This document shows, in pieces, positions 1 through 7,327 of a stretch of DNA of 12,335 bases. Each line of letters starts with the position of its first letter. The first letter of the stretch is position 1. Origin of the DNA: Campylobacteraceae bacterium (GTDB taxonomy: Bacteria; Campylobacterota; Campylobacteria; Campylobacterales; Campylobacteraceae); assembly GCA_031259875.1 (NCBI GenBank), contig JAIRKW010000141.1, forward strand, positions 1 to 12,335, written 5' to 3'. Below the pieces are notes generated by a model, which did no database searches, had not been told where the DNA came from, and was given only the letters and a program-made list of their open reading frames with translations. The position numbers and the translations under genes were made by a program.

Positions 1-10
1 CGGAACACTA

Positions 11-60
11 TTGGATTACCACGCAGTACTTGCAATGACAAAGAGAGGTAGATTGTCGTG
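11..60. repeat. Possible remnant of a dispersed palindromic repeat
   Basis: Read on the minus strand, bases 40-11 run TGTCATTGCAAGTACTGCGT then GGTAATCCAA. This resembles the common dispersed bacterial repeat of the general form GTCATTGCGAG-n-GGCAATCC, which is usually intergenic. The stretch lies outside any gene, downstream of cmoA, and does not form a complete strong hairpin, so it would be a decayed or partial copy. The family assignment is from memory of such repeats. Only one copy is visible here, so repetition itself cannot be shown from this window. Confidence 0.3.
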
Positions 61-215
61 ATACTTCATGTCTCATGATGATGAATGAGCAGATGATTGT
101 TATACTTTGCTTACAGTGAAGGAATTTTTAACGTATTGTGTGGAAAATAAAAGCAAAATTTATAAAAAATATTGTACAAAAAGAATAGAAAGATTTTATA
201 AAAAGTGTAAAATTT

Positions 216-926
216 TTACGTTTTTATCGCCAAAAATGTTGCAAAATTGGCATATTTAAATACGCTGACAGCTTCGCTAAAACCTGCCGTTTTCATCATA
301 TCTGTATTTTCATTTTCAGTATACGGCACAAGGACATTTTCAAGAGATTCTCTTTTTTGGGCTATCTCAAAGTCACTGTAGCCTTGTCGTTTTTTAAATG
401 CAAGATACAAATCAATCATTTTTTTATTTAAAGCTTTGTCTTCATAAATAATTTTTTCACTAAATATACAAATGCCGCATTTATCCAAGCTATTGTATAT
501 CTTGCGGGCTAATTCCGCTCTTTTGGGCGGACGGATAAATTGAAATGTATAATTGGCGATAATAACAGAGTTTACGCCAAAATCCTGCTTCATAATATCT
601 CCGTTTATAAGCTCTATATTTGCACCGTATGCTTTTATTTTTTGGCGCGCTCTCTCGCACATGGCTTCAGAGTTGTCAATCCCTCTAAGGTGCAGAGGAA
701 ATTTAGCCGATTTGGCTATAGACAGCAGCGTGTTTGCCGTAGAGCAGCCAAGGTCTGTTATTGTTGAATTCTCATTTGCATATTTGAGGCTTAATTCGCA
801 TACAAGATTTAAAACTTCCGCATAAAACGGAATAGAGCGGTTTAACATATCGTCAAATACGCTTGCCACCGTTTCGTCAAATTCAAACTGCTTATTGATG
901 GGTTGAGCGAATACTCTATCTTTCAT
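216..926 (-). CDS. cmoA: Carboxy-S-adenosyl-L-methionine synthase CmoA
   Basis: CmoA makes carboxy-SAM from SAM and prephenate; CmoB then uses it to build the cmo5U modification at the wobble uridine of tRNAs. Visible features (numbered from the start chosen here) are the Rossmann SAM loop DLGCSTANT near residue 58, the acidic strand end GIDNSEAM near 82, NYTFQF near 125, and QKRESLENV near 190, whose arginine belongs to the Cx-SAM binding site in the family. The 236-residue length is close to the usual about 245. The reading frame extends upstream to an ATG at 965, but I chose the ATG at 926. It makes an exact ATGA overlap with the ribF stop, has an AAGAG ribosome site, and gives an N-terminus (MKDRVFAQP) aligning with E. 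coli CmoA. It is the last gene of the nine-gene leftward run. No clear terminator follows. Confidence 0.9.
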   Translation of the reverse strand: MKDRVFAQPINKQFEFDETVASVFDDMLNRSIPFYAEVLNLVCELSLKYANENSTITDLGCSTANTLLSIAKSAKFPLHLRGIDNSEAMCERARQKIKAYGANIELINGDIMKQDFGVNSVIIANYTFQFIRPPKRAELARKIYNSLDKCGICIFSEKIIYEDKALNKKMIDLYLAFKKRQGYSDFEIAQKRESLENVLVPYTENENTDMMKTAGFSEAVSVFKYANFATFLAIKT

Positions 927-1795
927 TTTATCACTCTTGTTAATTGGTCTGGATATATTTTGCATGATTTTAAGGATTCTCTTGAGTTTTTTATATCCTC
1001 GTTTATCTGTGCTTTTAAATCATCAAGCTTGAAAAATTTTCTATTTTGCCTGATAAAATCAACAAAAAATAATTCGCATTTTTCGTTCTCTTCTATTTCT
1101 ATTTTTGTGTCCAAAATATGTGTTTCAAGTGAAAATTTTCCATCAGTGCTTACACGCTTTCCTATAAATATAACACTGTTGTATATATTCTCTTTTATCT
1201 TTGTTCTGCCGGCATAAACACCAAATCCAGGTATCAAATATTCATCGACTCTTAAATTTACTGTCGGATATAACTCTTTGCTGCCAAGTCCTTGTCCTTT
1301 TTGGACAAAACCTATAAGGGCATATTCACGTCCAAGCAGTCTATTTGCTTGAAATATTTCGCATGCTTGCAGGAAAGCTCTGATTTTTGCTGTGTGCACT
1401 GAAATGCCGTCATAACAAAACTCCGATACTATGACGACTTCGCCGTTAAATAATTTATTCAACTCATCTGCGCCGCCTGCCCTGTCTTTGCCAAAACGAA
1501 AGTCGTAACCAACGACTATTTTATTGACATTCGGAAAATCCTTTTTTAAAAGTGCAACGAATTCTTCACTGCTTAAATTTTTAATATGCGAGAAATCGTA
1601 ATAAAAGCATGGATTCGGCACAAATTCATCACGTCTTCGTCTTGGTGTGATATCAGCTCTGTTTTTATCTATGACTACCATCGCTCCGTGCGCACCAAGC
1701 TGTTCTATAAGTTTTCTATGCGCTCTGTGAATGCCGTCAAACTCGCCCAGAGCCAGCGCGTTTATCTCATTTTTATTTAATTTATGCGAAAACAT
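923..1795 (-). CDS. ribF: Bifunctional riboflavin kinase / FMN adenylyltransferase RibF
   Basis: The enzyme phosphorylates riboflavin to FMN and adenylylates FMN to FAD in the cytoplasm. The N-terminal nucleotidyltransferase domain shows GEFDGIHRAHR (17-27, the HxxH signature; usual form GNFDGVHxGH) and VGYDFRFGKDRAGG (95-108). The C-terminal kinase domain begins near LLGREY (153-158) and carries PTVN (177-180, usual PTAN), GVYAG (192-196) and ETHILD (224-229) with the catalytic glutamate. At 290 residues it is slightly shorter than the typical about 310. The segment that usually reads SSTxIR is ISVHTAKIR here, a divergence in the FAD-synthetase half. The start overlaps the end of ligA by 14 bases and the stop overlaps the cmoA start by four. 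In Campylobacter, as I recall, tlyA lies just upstream of ribF; it is absent here. Confidence 0.93.
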   Translation of the reverse strand: MFSHKLNKNEINALALGEFDGIHRAHRKLIEQLGAHGAMVVIDKNRADITPRRRRDEFVPNPCFYYDFSHIKNLSSEEFVALLKKDFPNVNKIVVGYDFRFGKDRAGGADELNKLFNGEVVIVSEFCYDGISVHTAKIRAFLQACEIFQANRLLGREYALIGFVQKGQGLGSKELYPTVNLRVDEYLIPGFGVYAGRTKIKENIYNSVIFIGKRVSTDGKFSLETHILDTKIEIEENEKCELFFVDFIRQNRKFFKLDDLKAQINEDIKNSRESLKSCKIYPDQLTRVIK

Positions 1796-3758
1796 CCGTT
1801 TTTAAACCACTCTCTTGTAAAAACTGCTTGAATTCTTGTTCATTCATCAAAGGAATACCTAAACTCAATGCTTTATTGTATTTGCTGCCCGCATCTTCAC
1901 CATAAACAACAATGTCCGTTTTGGATGAAACAGAAGAGCTTACTTTGGCACCGACACTCTCCAAAAACTCTTTTACGCTGTCTCTTGATACATTAAGAGC
2001 TCCTGTTAGAACGATACTTTTGCCTTTTAAAGGATTTGGCGCAATTTCTTGCTTATCTGCCAAAGGTTCTATCAAAATCAGCAGTTTTTCTATCAGCTCT
2101 TTGTTTACACGGGCAAATTCCATAAATGATTTGACCATTTGTACACCGAAACCTTCAAGCGTAACTATCTCTTCCTCGTTCACATTCATAAAGTCAAGTC
2201 CAAAATTGCGCGCTATCTTTTTGCTTGCCGTTTCGCCTATATGTTCTATACCAAGCGCGTTAATAACGCGCCAAAGCTCACTTTTTTTAGTGTTGGCGAT
2301 AGCTTTTAAAATGTTTTGTGCTTTTTTCTCTTTGAAACCGTCAAGCGTTAAAAGCTGCTCCGTTTTAAGTGAAAAAATATCTGTGATATTTCTGATAAAT
2401 TCGGCTTTGTAGAGTGCTTTGACAATCTCTTTTCCAAGTCCTTCTATATTTAACGCCTGTTTTGAAGCAAAAAATATAAGCGATGCCTGCGCTCTTGCGT
2501 CACATTTTAAATTTTGGCATTTTATAAGTGCGCCTTCATCCAAAAGTTCGCTGTTGCATACAGGACAATTGACGGGACGTTTTGGTATCTGTTCGCTGCC
2601 GTCTCGTTTGGTTTTTTGCACCTGTATAATTTTTGGTATCACATCGCCGCTTCGTATAATGGTTACAAAATCACCTACTCTTATATCTTTTCTGTCTATT
2701 TCGTCAAAATTGTGCAGTGTTGCCCGCTCGACTGTAACGCCTTCTATGTCTATGGGTTTTAAATTCGCCACAGGCGTTACTACGCCGGTACGTCCTACTT
2801 GCAAAGAGATACTGAGCACTTGCGTACTCTTTTCTAAAGGCGGGAATTTAAACGCAACCATCCAGCGCGGGTATTTGGCAGTATATCCCAACTCTTCTTG
2901 AAGCGCTGTTTCGTTTGTCTTGACGACCATTCCGTCCATCATCATTGGAATTTCATCGCGTTTTTTAATAAATGTATTGTAAAGATTATGTACGTCTGCG
3001 ACATTTTTGCATACAAGCCGCAATGGCGGTTCTAAAAAACCAAGCGAATAAATGAATTCCATTTTTTGGCTTAAAGTGTTAAACTCAAGACTGTTTTGTC
3101 CGATACCCCATGGATAAAAAATAAGTTTTCTTGAGGCGGTAACAGCAGGGTCAAGCTGTCTTAAACTGCCTGCTGCTGCATTTCTAGGGTTTGCAAAAAG
3201 TGGTTCACTGTTTTCTTCACGCTCTTTATTTAAAGCGTCAAAGTCACTCTTTTTTATTAAAACTTCGCCGCGTATTTCAAGTGTGTTTTGATAATTTATA
3301 CTAAGCGGGATAGAGCGGATAGTTTTGATATTATTTGTAACATCTTCACCTTGTATGCCATCGCCTCTTGTTATAGCTTGGCGAAGCGTGCCGTTTTCAT
3401 ATATAAGATTGAGGCTCGCGCCGTCAAATTTTGGTTCGCAGTAGAATGTAAAATCATTTTTTGTTTTGCCGACCCTCCATATCCAATCATCCAAGTCCTG
3501 TTCATTAAATACGTCTTCCATGCTCCACATACGGCTTAAATGTGCTGCTTTTGTGAAGCCTTCCAGCATTATTGAGCCCACTCTTTGCGTAGGTGATGTT
3601 GGGTCTATGAGCGATGGGTTTTTGTTTTCATAATCTAAAACGGTATGGTATAGCTTGTCATACTCTTCGTCTGTAACTAACGGATTGTCCAAAACATAAT
3701 ATGCGTGCGCCCATGAATTTAATTGTATAAGCGCGGTTTTATATTCTTCATAATTCAT
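1782..3758 (-). CDS. ligA: NAD-dependent DNA ligase LigA
   Basis: LigA seals 3'-OH/5'-phosphate nicks in duplex DNA using NAD, joining Okazaki fragments and repair patches. The 658-residue protein has all standard parts. Domain Ia contains AYYVLDNP (19-26) and DEEYDKLY (30-37), which bind NMN. The adenylation motif is KFDG with the nucleophilic lysine at 110. Further motifs are TRGDG (130-134), DGMVVK (275-280) and the OB-fold. A four-cysteine zinc finger follows (C398, C401, C414, C419), then helix-hairpin-helix repeats (about 430-580) and a C-terminal BRCT domain from about 585 (KGKSIVLTGAL). Length matches the family, and no catalytic residue is missing. The start overlaps the upstream zinc-ribbon gene by four bases (ATGA), with AAGGA as a ribosome site. 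Translation is probably coupled on both sides. Confidence 0.98.
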   Translation of the reverse strand: MNYEEYKTALIQLNSWAHAYYVLDNPLVTDEEYDKLYHTVLDYENKNPSLIDPTSPTQRVGSIMLEGFTKAAHLSRMWSMEDVFNEQDLDDWIWRVGKTKNDFTFYCEPKFDGASLNLIYENGTLRQAITRGDGIQGEDVTNNIKTIRSIPLSINYQNTLEIRGEVLIKKSDFDALNKEREENSEPLFANPRNAAAGSLRQLDPAVTASRKLIFYPWGIGQNSLEFNTLSQKMEFIYSLGFLEPPLRLVCKNVADVHNLYNTFIKKRDEIPMMMDGMVVKTNETALQEELGYTAKYPRWMVAFKFPPLEKSTQVLSISLQVGRTGVVTPVANLKPIDIEGVTVERATLHNFDEIDRKDIRVGDFVTIIRSGDVIPKIIQVQKTKRDGSEQIPKRPVNCPVCNSELLDEGALIKCQNLKCDARAQASLIFFASKQALNIEGLGKEIVKALYKAEFIRNITDIFSLKTEQLLTLDGFKEKKAQNILKAIANTKKSELWRVINALGIEHIGETASKKIARNFGLDFMNVNEEEIVTLEGFGVQMVKSFMEFARVNKELIEKLLILIEPLADKQEIAPNPLKGKSIVLTGALNVSRDSVKEFLESVGAKVSSSVSSKTDIVVYGEDAGSKYNKALSLGIPLMNEQEFKQFLQESGLKTDVFA

Positions 3759-4192
3759 TTTTTTGTTTCATCCTTGTATGTACCGTTTCTAATGCGCTTT
3801 TGTATCTCAAGCCTGACCATCCTTAAAAGGTAATTTCTATCCCCGCCGACAATTCTGCTTTTTTCTATTTCGCCGCATTTTTGGCATATTAAAAATGTAG
3901 TTTTATTGGTGAGCATTATAGCAGAGCGGCAATACTCATCATCGCACATTAGTTCGCTGCCGCACTCGGGGCAGTAGCACCAAAGGGAGATAATACTGTT
4001 TTTTTTGTATTTCCATTTCCAGATAACATTGTATAGAAAGACGGAATTAAATTTTTTGTACTCCTCATCTCTGTTTAGTACCAATACTATTGTTATAATA
4101 AAAGCTGCAATTATAAAAATAGAAAGCCATATCATCCATAACTCATAATATCCAAAAATATTTATAAAAAAGAGTTTTATATAACTCATCAT
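3755..4192 (-). CDS. Uncharacterised membrane-anchored zinc-ribbon protein
   Basis: I do not recognise a named family. The 145-residue protein has one strongly hydrophobic N-terminal segment (about 17-39), a charged linker and a WKWKY motif (58-62). A cysteine-rich domain follows: CYCPECGSE (C72, C74, C77), C83, C88 and CQKCG (C103, C106). The paired CPxC/CxKC knuckles look like a rubredoxin-type zinc ribbon. The C-terminus is basic (RIVGGDRNY then LEIQKRIRNG), suggesting nucleic-acid or partner binding on the cytoplasmic face. The residue pattern LWCYCPECGSEL plus GGDRNY vaguely recalls small zinc-ribbon hypothetical proteins seen elsewhere, but I cannot name one. It overlaps folP and ligA by exactly four bases on each side, so it is translated as part of the operon. 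Being real is very likely; the function is unknown. Confidence 0.8.
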   Translation of the reverse strand: MMSYIKLFFINIFGYYELWMIWLSIFIIAAFIITIVLVLNRDEEYKKFNSVFLYNVIWKWKYKKNSIISLWCYCPECGSELMCDDEYCRSAIMLTNKTTFLICQKCGEIEKSRIVGGDRNYLLRMVRLEIQKRIRNGTYKDETKK

Positions 4193-4974
4193 CTTATTAC
4201 TTCAAATACTCTTATTGCTTGCACATGCTCTTTTACGTCATGACATCGCACTATGGAAGCCCCGTTTCTGACTGCTTCTATGTGAATAGCCAGCGTTCCT
4301 GGCAGTCTTTCGCTGACAAGAGAGGGTGAAATTTTGTCTATCATTGATTTTCTGCTTGCTCCTATCAGAAGCGGATACCCAAAATGCATAAAATGGCCGT
4401 AATGTTTTATGAGTGCAATATTATGCTCCAATTTTTTGCCAAATCCTATACCTGCATCCAATATAATATCGTGTATGCCAAAACTTTTTGCTTTTTCTAT
4501 TCGTTCTTTGAAAAAATCATCAACCTCTTTGACAACATCGTCATATTCAGGATTTGCCTGCATATTTTTGGGCTCTCCTTTCATATGCATAATACAAACC
4601 GAGGCATTATGTTTTTTGGCTGTCAAACATACGTCGTCATTTGATAGTCCTGTTATATCATTGACTATCTTAAAACCGCAATTCAGCGCATAATCAAGTG
4701 TCAAAGGCGAATAGCTGTCAAGACTAAACTGTGCTTTTTCATAAAATCTATTTTTTTTAACTGTATCCAAAACACTGCGCACTCTTTTTAATTCATCTTC
4801 GTCACTTATTGTTTCACTGCCGGGTCTTGAAGAGAGCGCACCTATATCTATCATATCTGCGCCATTATTTATCATTTGTACGATTTTTTGTTCCGCTTCA
4901 TCTGTTGTAATTCTGCTGTCCTCAAAAAAACTGTCGGAATTTATGTTTAAAATACCCATTATCTTTGTTTTCAT
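4189..4974 (-). CDS. folP: Dihydropteroate synthase FolP
   Basis: FolP condenses p-aminobenzoate with dihydropterin pyrophosphate to give dihydropteroate, and it is the sulfonamide target. The 261-residue TIM barrel shows the family loops in order: MGILNINSDSF (6-16), IDIGALSSRPGSE (42-54), FSLDSY (83-88), VNDITG (104-109), MHMKGEPKNMQ (129-139), DAGIGFGK (173-180), GASRKS (205-210) and RCHDV (243-247). Loop 1 has NSDSF where most bacteria have TPDSF, and loop 2 has ALSSRPG instead of GESTRPG; both may be lineage-typical. Length is ordinary, without the long N-terminal extension I recall for Helicobacter and Campylobacter FolP. A good AGGA ribosome site precedes the ATG. The gene overlaps holB and the zinc-ribbon gene by four bases each. 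Confidence 0.95.
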   Translation of the reverse strand: MKTKIMGILNINSDSFFEDSRITTDEAEQKIVQMINNGADMIDIGALSSRPGSETISDEDELKRVRSVLDTVKKNRFYEKAQFSLDSYSPLTLDYALNCGFKIVNDITGLSNDDVCLTAKKHNASVCIMHMKGEPKNMQANPEYDDVVKEVDDFFKERIEKAKSFGIHDIILDAGIGFGKKLEHNIALIKHYGHFMHFGYPLLIGASRKSMIDKISPSLVSERLPGTLAIHIEAVRNGASIVRCHDVKEHVQAIRVFEVIR

Positions 4975-5594
4975 CTATTTTTCCTGTGATAAATTGCAAG
5001 AAGAGCACATGAAAGAAGATTTGAACTTGAAGAGTTTAACTCTGCCAAATGAAGTATTTTTTCAAAAAAACTAAGTTCATGCGCATTAAGCTTAATATCC
5101 TGCTCGCAAATTTCCTCCATAATACCTTGTATCAGCGATTTTAACTCATTTTTTTCCATATATCTTTTATCTTTTATAAATGAATATATTTCGCCTATGC
5201 CCATCCTTTTAAAATCAAGTCCGCTTTTTTGCAATTTTACATCGGCTTCAAGCACTTTTATCGTCAGCCGTGAGCGTACAGTTGGTAAGAATATCATTCT
5301 TGACGGTGCACACATTATAAATGTGATGTTTCTTGGCGGTTCTTCCAAAATCTTCAAAAGTGAATTTTGCGCAATGAGATTAAAGCTTTTAGAAATCATC
5401 ACTATAATTTTTTGCTCACTTTCTGCAATGTATGCTTCTCTTACGACCTCTTTGGCGTTTTCAAGCAAAAAATCATCAGGTGCGAAAATTTTGATATTTG
5501 TATTTTGATAATTGTCCGTTATATATGTTTTTATCTTATCCAAATCCCTGCATACAAGGATATAACTCTCATCAATCCTCAAGTGAAACCTCAT
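4971..5594 (-). CDS. holB: DNA polymerase III subunit delta' HolB (short form)
   Basis: HolB is the delta' subunit of the clamp loader that places the beta clamp on primed DNA. The diagnostic part is QNSLLKILEEPP (about 76-87 from this start) and LPTVRSRL (103-110), matching the family pattern of NALLKTLEEPP followed by PTIRSRC. The final SRC arginine-finger motif is SRL here. The protein is about 207 residues, against about 330 in E. coli, and lacks the zinc-binding insert and most of the N-terminal AAA+ P-loop region, which is usual for the reduced Campylobacterota form. The start is uncertain: in-frame options are TTG 5612, ATG 5609, ATG 5594 and TTG 5582. The last has a well-spaced GAGG and leaves only 11 bases of overlap with hobA. 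I chose the ATG at 5594 as a compromise. Confidence 0.85.
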   Translation of the reverse strand: MRFHLRIDESYILVCRDLDKIKTYITDNYQNTNIKIFAPDDFLLENAKEVVREAYIAESEQKIIVMISKSFNLIAQNSLLKILEEPPRNITFIMCAPSRMIFLPTVRSRLTIKVLEADVKLQKSGLDFKRMGIGEIYSFIKDKRYMEKNELKSLIQGIMEEICEQDIKLNAHELSFFEKILHLAELNSSSSNLLSCALLAIYHRKNR

Positions 5595-6123
5595 CACCAA
5601 GTACTGCATCAATACTGCGGTTTAAGAGCTTGAAAAGCTCCAGCAGCTTTATATCCAACCTTTCATCGGTCGAATCAAGATAAAAACTGTTTTGCACCTG
5701 CTCGCCTATCATCCATAAAAAACTGTCATATTTTCTTTTGGCTATGCGATATTTAACGTCATTGCTTTTACCAACATAAAAAAACGTATAAGCATCTTGA
5801 AACATCAAAGAGAGCATATCCTCCAAAATCTCAAAATCTTCATTGCTTTTTAAAAGATCAATATTTGGAAAAATGCTTTTAATATTGACAAAAGGAACAA
5901 AAGGACGGTCTTTTGTCGGTCTGTTGATAGACAGCATTATATAATCCGCAAACCACTCGTAATCTTTATCATTCATAATAATAAATGTATAGCCATCGAG
6001 CATCTTTTTTAGCGTGGAAGCCAGCAGCGGCGTCCACTCAAGTCTTTTCTCCTCCAGCCAGCTTAACCGAGCCCCCTCTTTTCTTATCGCCTCAAGCGTC
6101 CATTGCTGAAACTTTTCTTGCAT
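5572..6123 (-). CDS. hobA: DnaA-binding replication initiation factor HobA
   Basis: HobA is a Campylobacterota-specific protein, structurally related to E. coli DiaA, which binds DnaA domains I-II and promotes assembly of the initiation complex at oriC. The 183-residue sequence follows H. pylori HobA (about 180) throughout: RPFVPFVNI (73-81), FFYVGKS (114-120), SFLWMIGEQ (134-142) and the helical LDIKLLELFKLLNRS (156-170). Position also fits, since lysC-hobA-holB-folP is the conserved order in Helicobacter and Campylobacter. The ATG lies one base after the lysC stop, so translation is probably coupled, with only a weak ribosome site of its own. This gene is the main reason for placing the organism in Campylobacterota. 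Because it is co-transcribed with a clamp-loader subunit, the operon links initiation and elongation functions. Confidence 0.92.
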   Translation of the reverse strand: MQEKFQQWTLEAIRKEGARLSWLEEKRLEWTPLLASTLKKMLDGYTFIIMNDKDYEWFADYIMLSINRPTKDRPFVPFVNIKSIFPNIDLLKSNEDFEILEDMLSLMFQDAYTFFYVGKSNDVKYRIAKRKYDSFLWMIGEQVQNSFYLDSTDERLDIKLLELFKLLNRSIDAVLGDEVSLED

Positions 6124-6124
6124 A

Positions 6125-7327
6125 TTACTTATCTAAACGATATGCTTTATGGAGCGCTCTTACGGCAAGTTCGCCATATTTTGCTTGTATAATCATAGAG
6201 ATTTTTATCTCACTTGTGCTTATCATTTCTATATTTATATTTTCATTTGCTAAAGTACTAAATGCCAGAGCCGCAACTCCGCTGTGAGATTTCATGCCTA
6301 CGCCTACAATTGAAACTTTGACTATATCATTGTCATACTCGAGTTTTTCAGAGGATTGCAGCTCTTCCATAATCTTTTTGGCAAACTCCAACTCATTTTG
6401 CGGAACAGTAAAACCAAGATTGGTTGTGCCGTCAACACCTACATTTTGTATAATCATATCAACATTTATGTTGCTGTCAGCCAATTTTTTGAAAATACTA
6501 GCAGCAATGCCAGGCTTATCAACAACGCCTCTTAATGTTATTCTTGCTTGATTTTTATCGAGCGCTATTCCGCTTACAATCGCTTGTTCCATGATATTCT
6601 CTTCCTTTGTGATTAGAGTTCCTTCGTTTTTATTGAAACTACTTCTTGTTATAAGGTTTACATTTAATTTTTTTGCAAGTTCTACAGAGCGGTTTTGCAG
6701 TACTTTTGCTCCTAAACTTGCTAATTCCAACATTTCGTCATAACTGATTTTGTCAAGTTTTTTAGCTTTTGGTTCGATTCTTGGGTCGGTGGTGTATACG
6801 CCGTCCACATCTGTAAATATTTCGCACAAATCTGCTTCCAATGCACCAGCGATTGCTACAGCTGACAAATCACTTCCGCCGCGTCCCAAAGTCGTTACTT
6901 TACCTTCTTTTGTGACGCCTTGAAAGCCTGCTACTACAATTATTTTGCCGCTATTTAAAGTTTCGCGCATAAATGTCGCATCTATGTGTTCTATACGCGC
7001 TTTTGTATGAAAGCTGTCCGTTATAATTCCTGCCTGCCTGCCGCTTATGGCAACAGACGGATATCCAAGCTCATTCAAAGCTATCGCCAAAAGTGCACTT
7101 GTTACTCTCTCTCCTGCGGATAAAAGTATATCCATTTCGGCTTGCGAGGGCGTTTTGCTGAAAAATTCAGCATACTCTATAAGTTTGTTTGTTTCTCCGC
7201 TCATCGCTGAAACTACTACGACCAAATCATTCCCATTTTGTTTTGACTCTATGACTCTATCTGCTACTGCGCGGATGCGTTCTAGGGTTCCTACGCTCGT
7301 ACCGCCGTACTTTTGGACTATCAACAT
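6125..7327 (-). CDS. lysC: Aspartate kinase (aspartokinase) LysC
   Basis: LysC phosphorylates aspartate, the first step to lysine, diaminopimelate, threonine and methionine. The 400-residue protein has the N-terminal kinase domain with KYGGTSVG (6-13), TLGRGGSD (146-153) and TDVDGVYTTDPR (172-183). Two C-terminal ACT domains follow, at about 263-335 (ITLRGVVDKPGIA, MIIQNV) and about 345-398 (SIVGVGM, IEMISTSEIKISMII). This is the monofunctional aspartokinase layout, in which ACT domains usually mediate feedback inhibition by lysine, often together with threonine; the actual effector here is unknown. An AAGGA site precedes the ATG. The start codon shares one base with the rppH stop (TAATG), so the two genes are coupled. 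Confidence 0.97.
   Translation of the reverse strand: MLIVQKYGGTSVGTLERIRAVADRVIESKQNGNDLVVVVSAMSGETNKLIEYAEFFSKTPSQAEMDILLSAGERVTSALLAIALNELGYPSVAISGRQAGIITDSFHTKARIEHIDATFMRETLNSGKIIVVAGFQGVTKEGKVTTLGRGGSDLSAVAIAGALEADLCEIFTDVDGVYTTDPRIEPKAKKLDKISYDEMLELASLGAKVLQNRSVELAKKLNVNLITRSSFNKNEGTLITKEENIMEQAIVSGIALDKNQARITLRGVVDKPGIAASIFKKLADSNINVDMIIQNVGVDGTTNLGFTVPQNELEFAKKIMEELQSSEKLEYDNDIVKVSIVGVGMKSHSGVAALAFSTLANENINIEMISTSEIKISMIIQAKYGELAVRALHKAYRLDK

Noticed and set aside
72..89. CTCAT/ATGAG inverted repeat in the left flank
   Set aside because: A five-base-pair stem with an eight-base loop in AT-rich DNA is expected by chance, and no T-run follows.
138..188. Tiny GTG-initiated plus-strand frame (16 codons) after an AAGGA-like sequence
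   Set aside because: Sixteen residues, lysine-rich because the DNA is A-rich, and the AAGGA is 13 or more bases from the GTG. No support for a gene.
1912..2901. Two long plus-strand open frames (166 and 160 codons) opposite ligA
   Set aside because: They lie wholly antisense to a clearly real ligA, have low-complexity serine- and phenylalanine-rich translations with no domain, and lack ribosome sites. They reflect rarity of certain antisense stop codons in the ligA frame.
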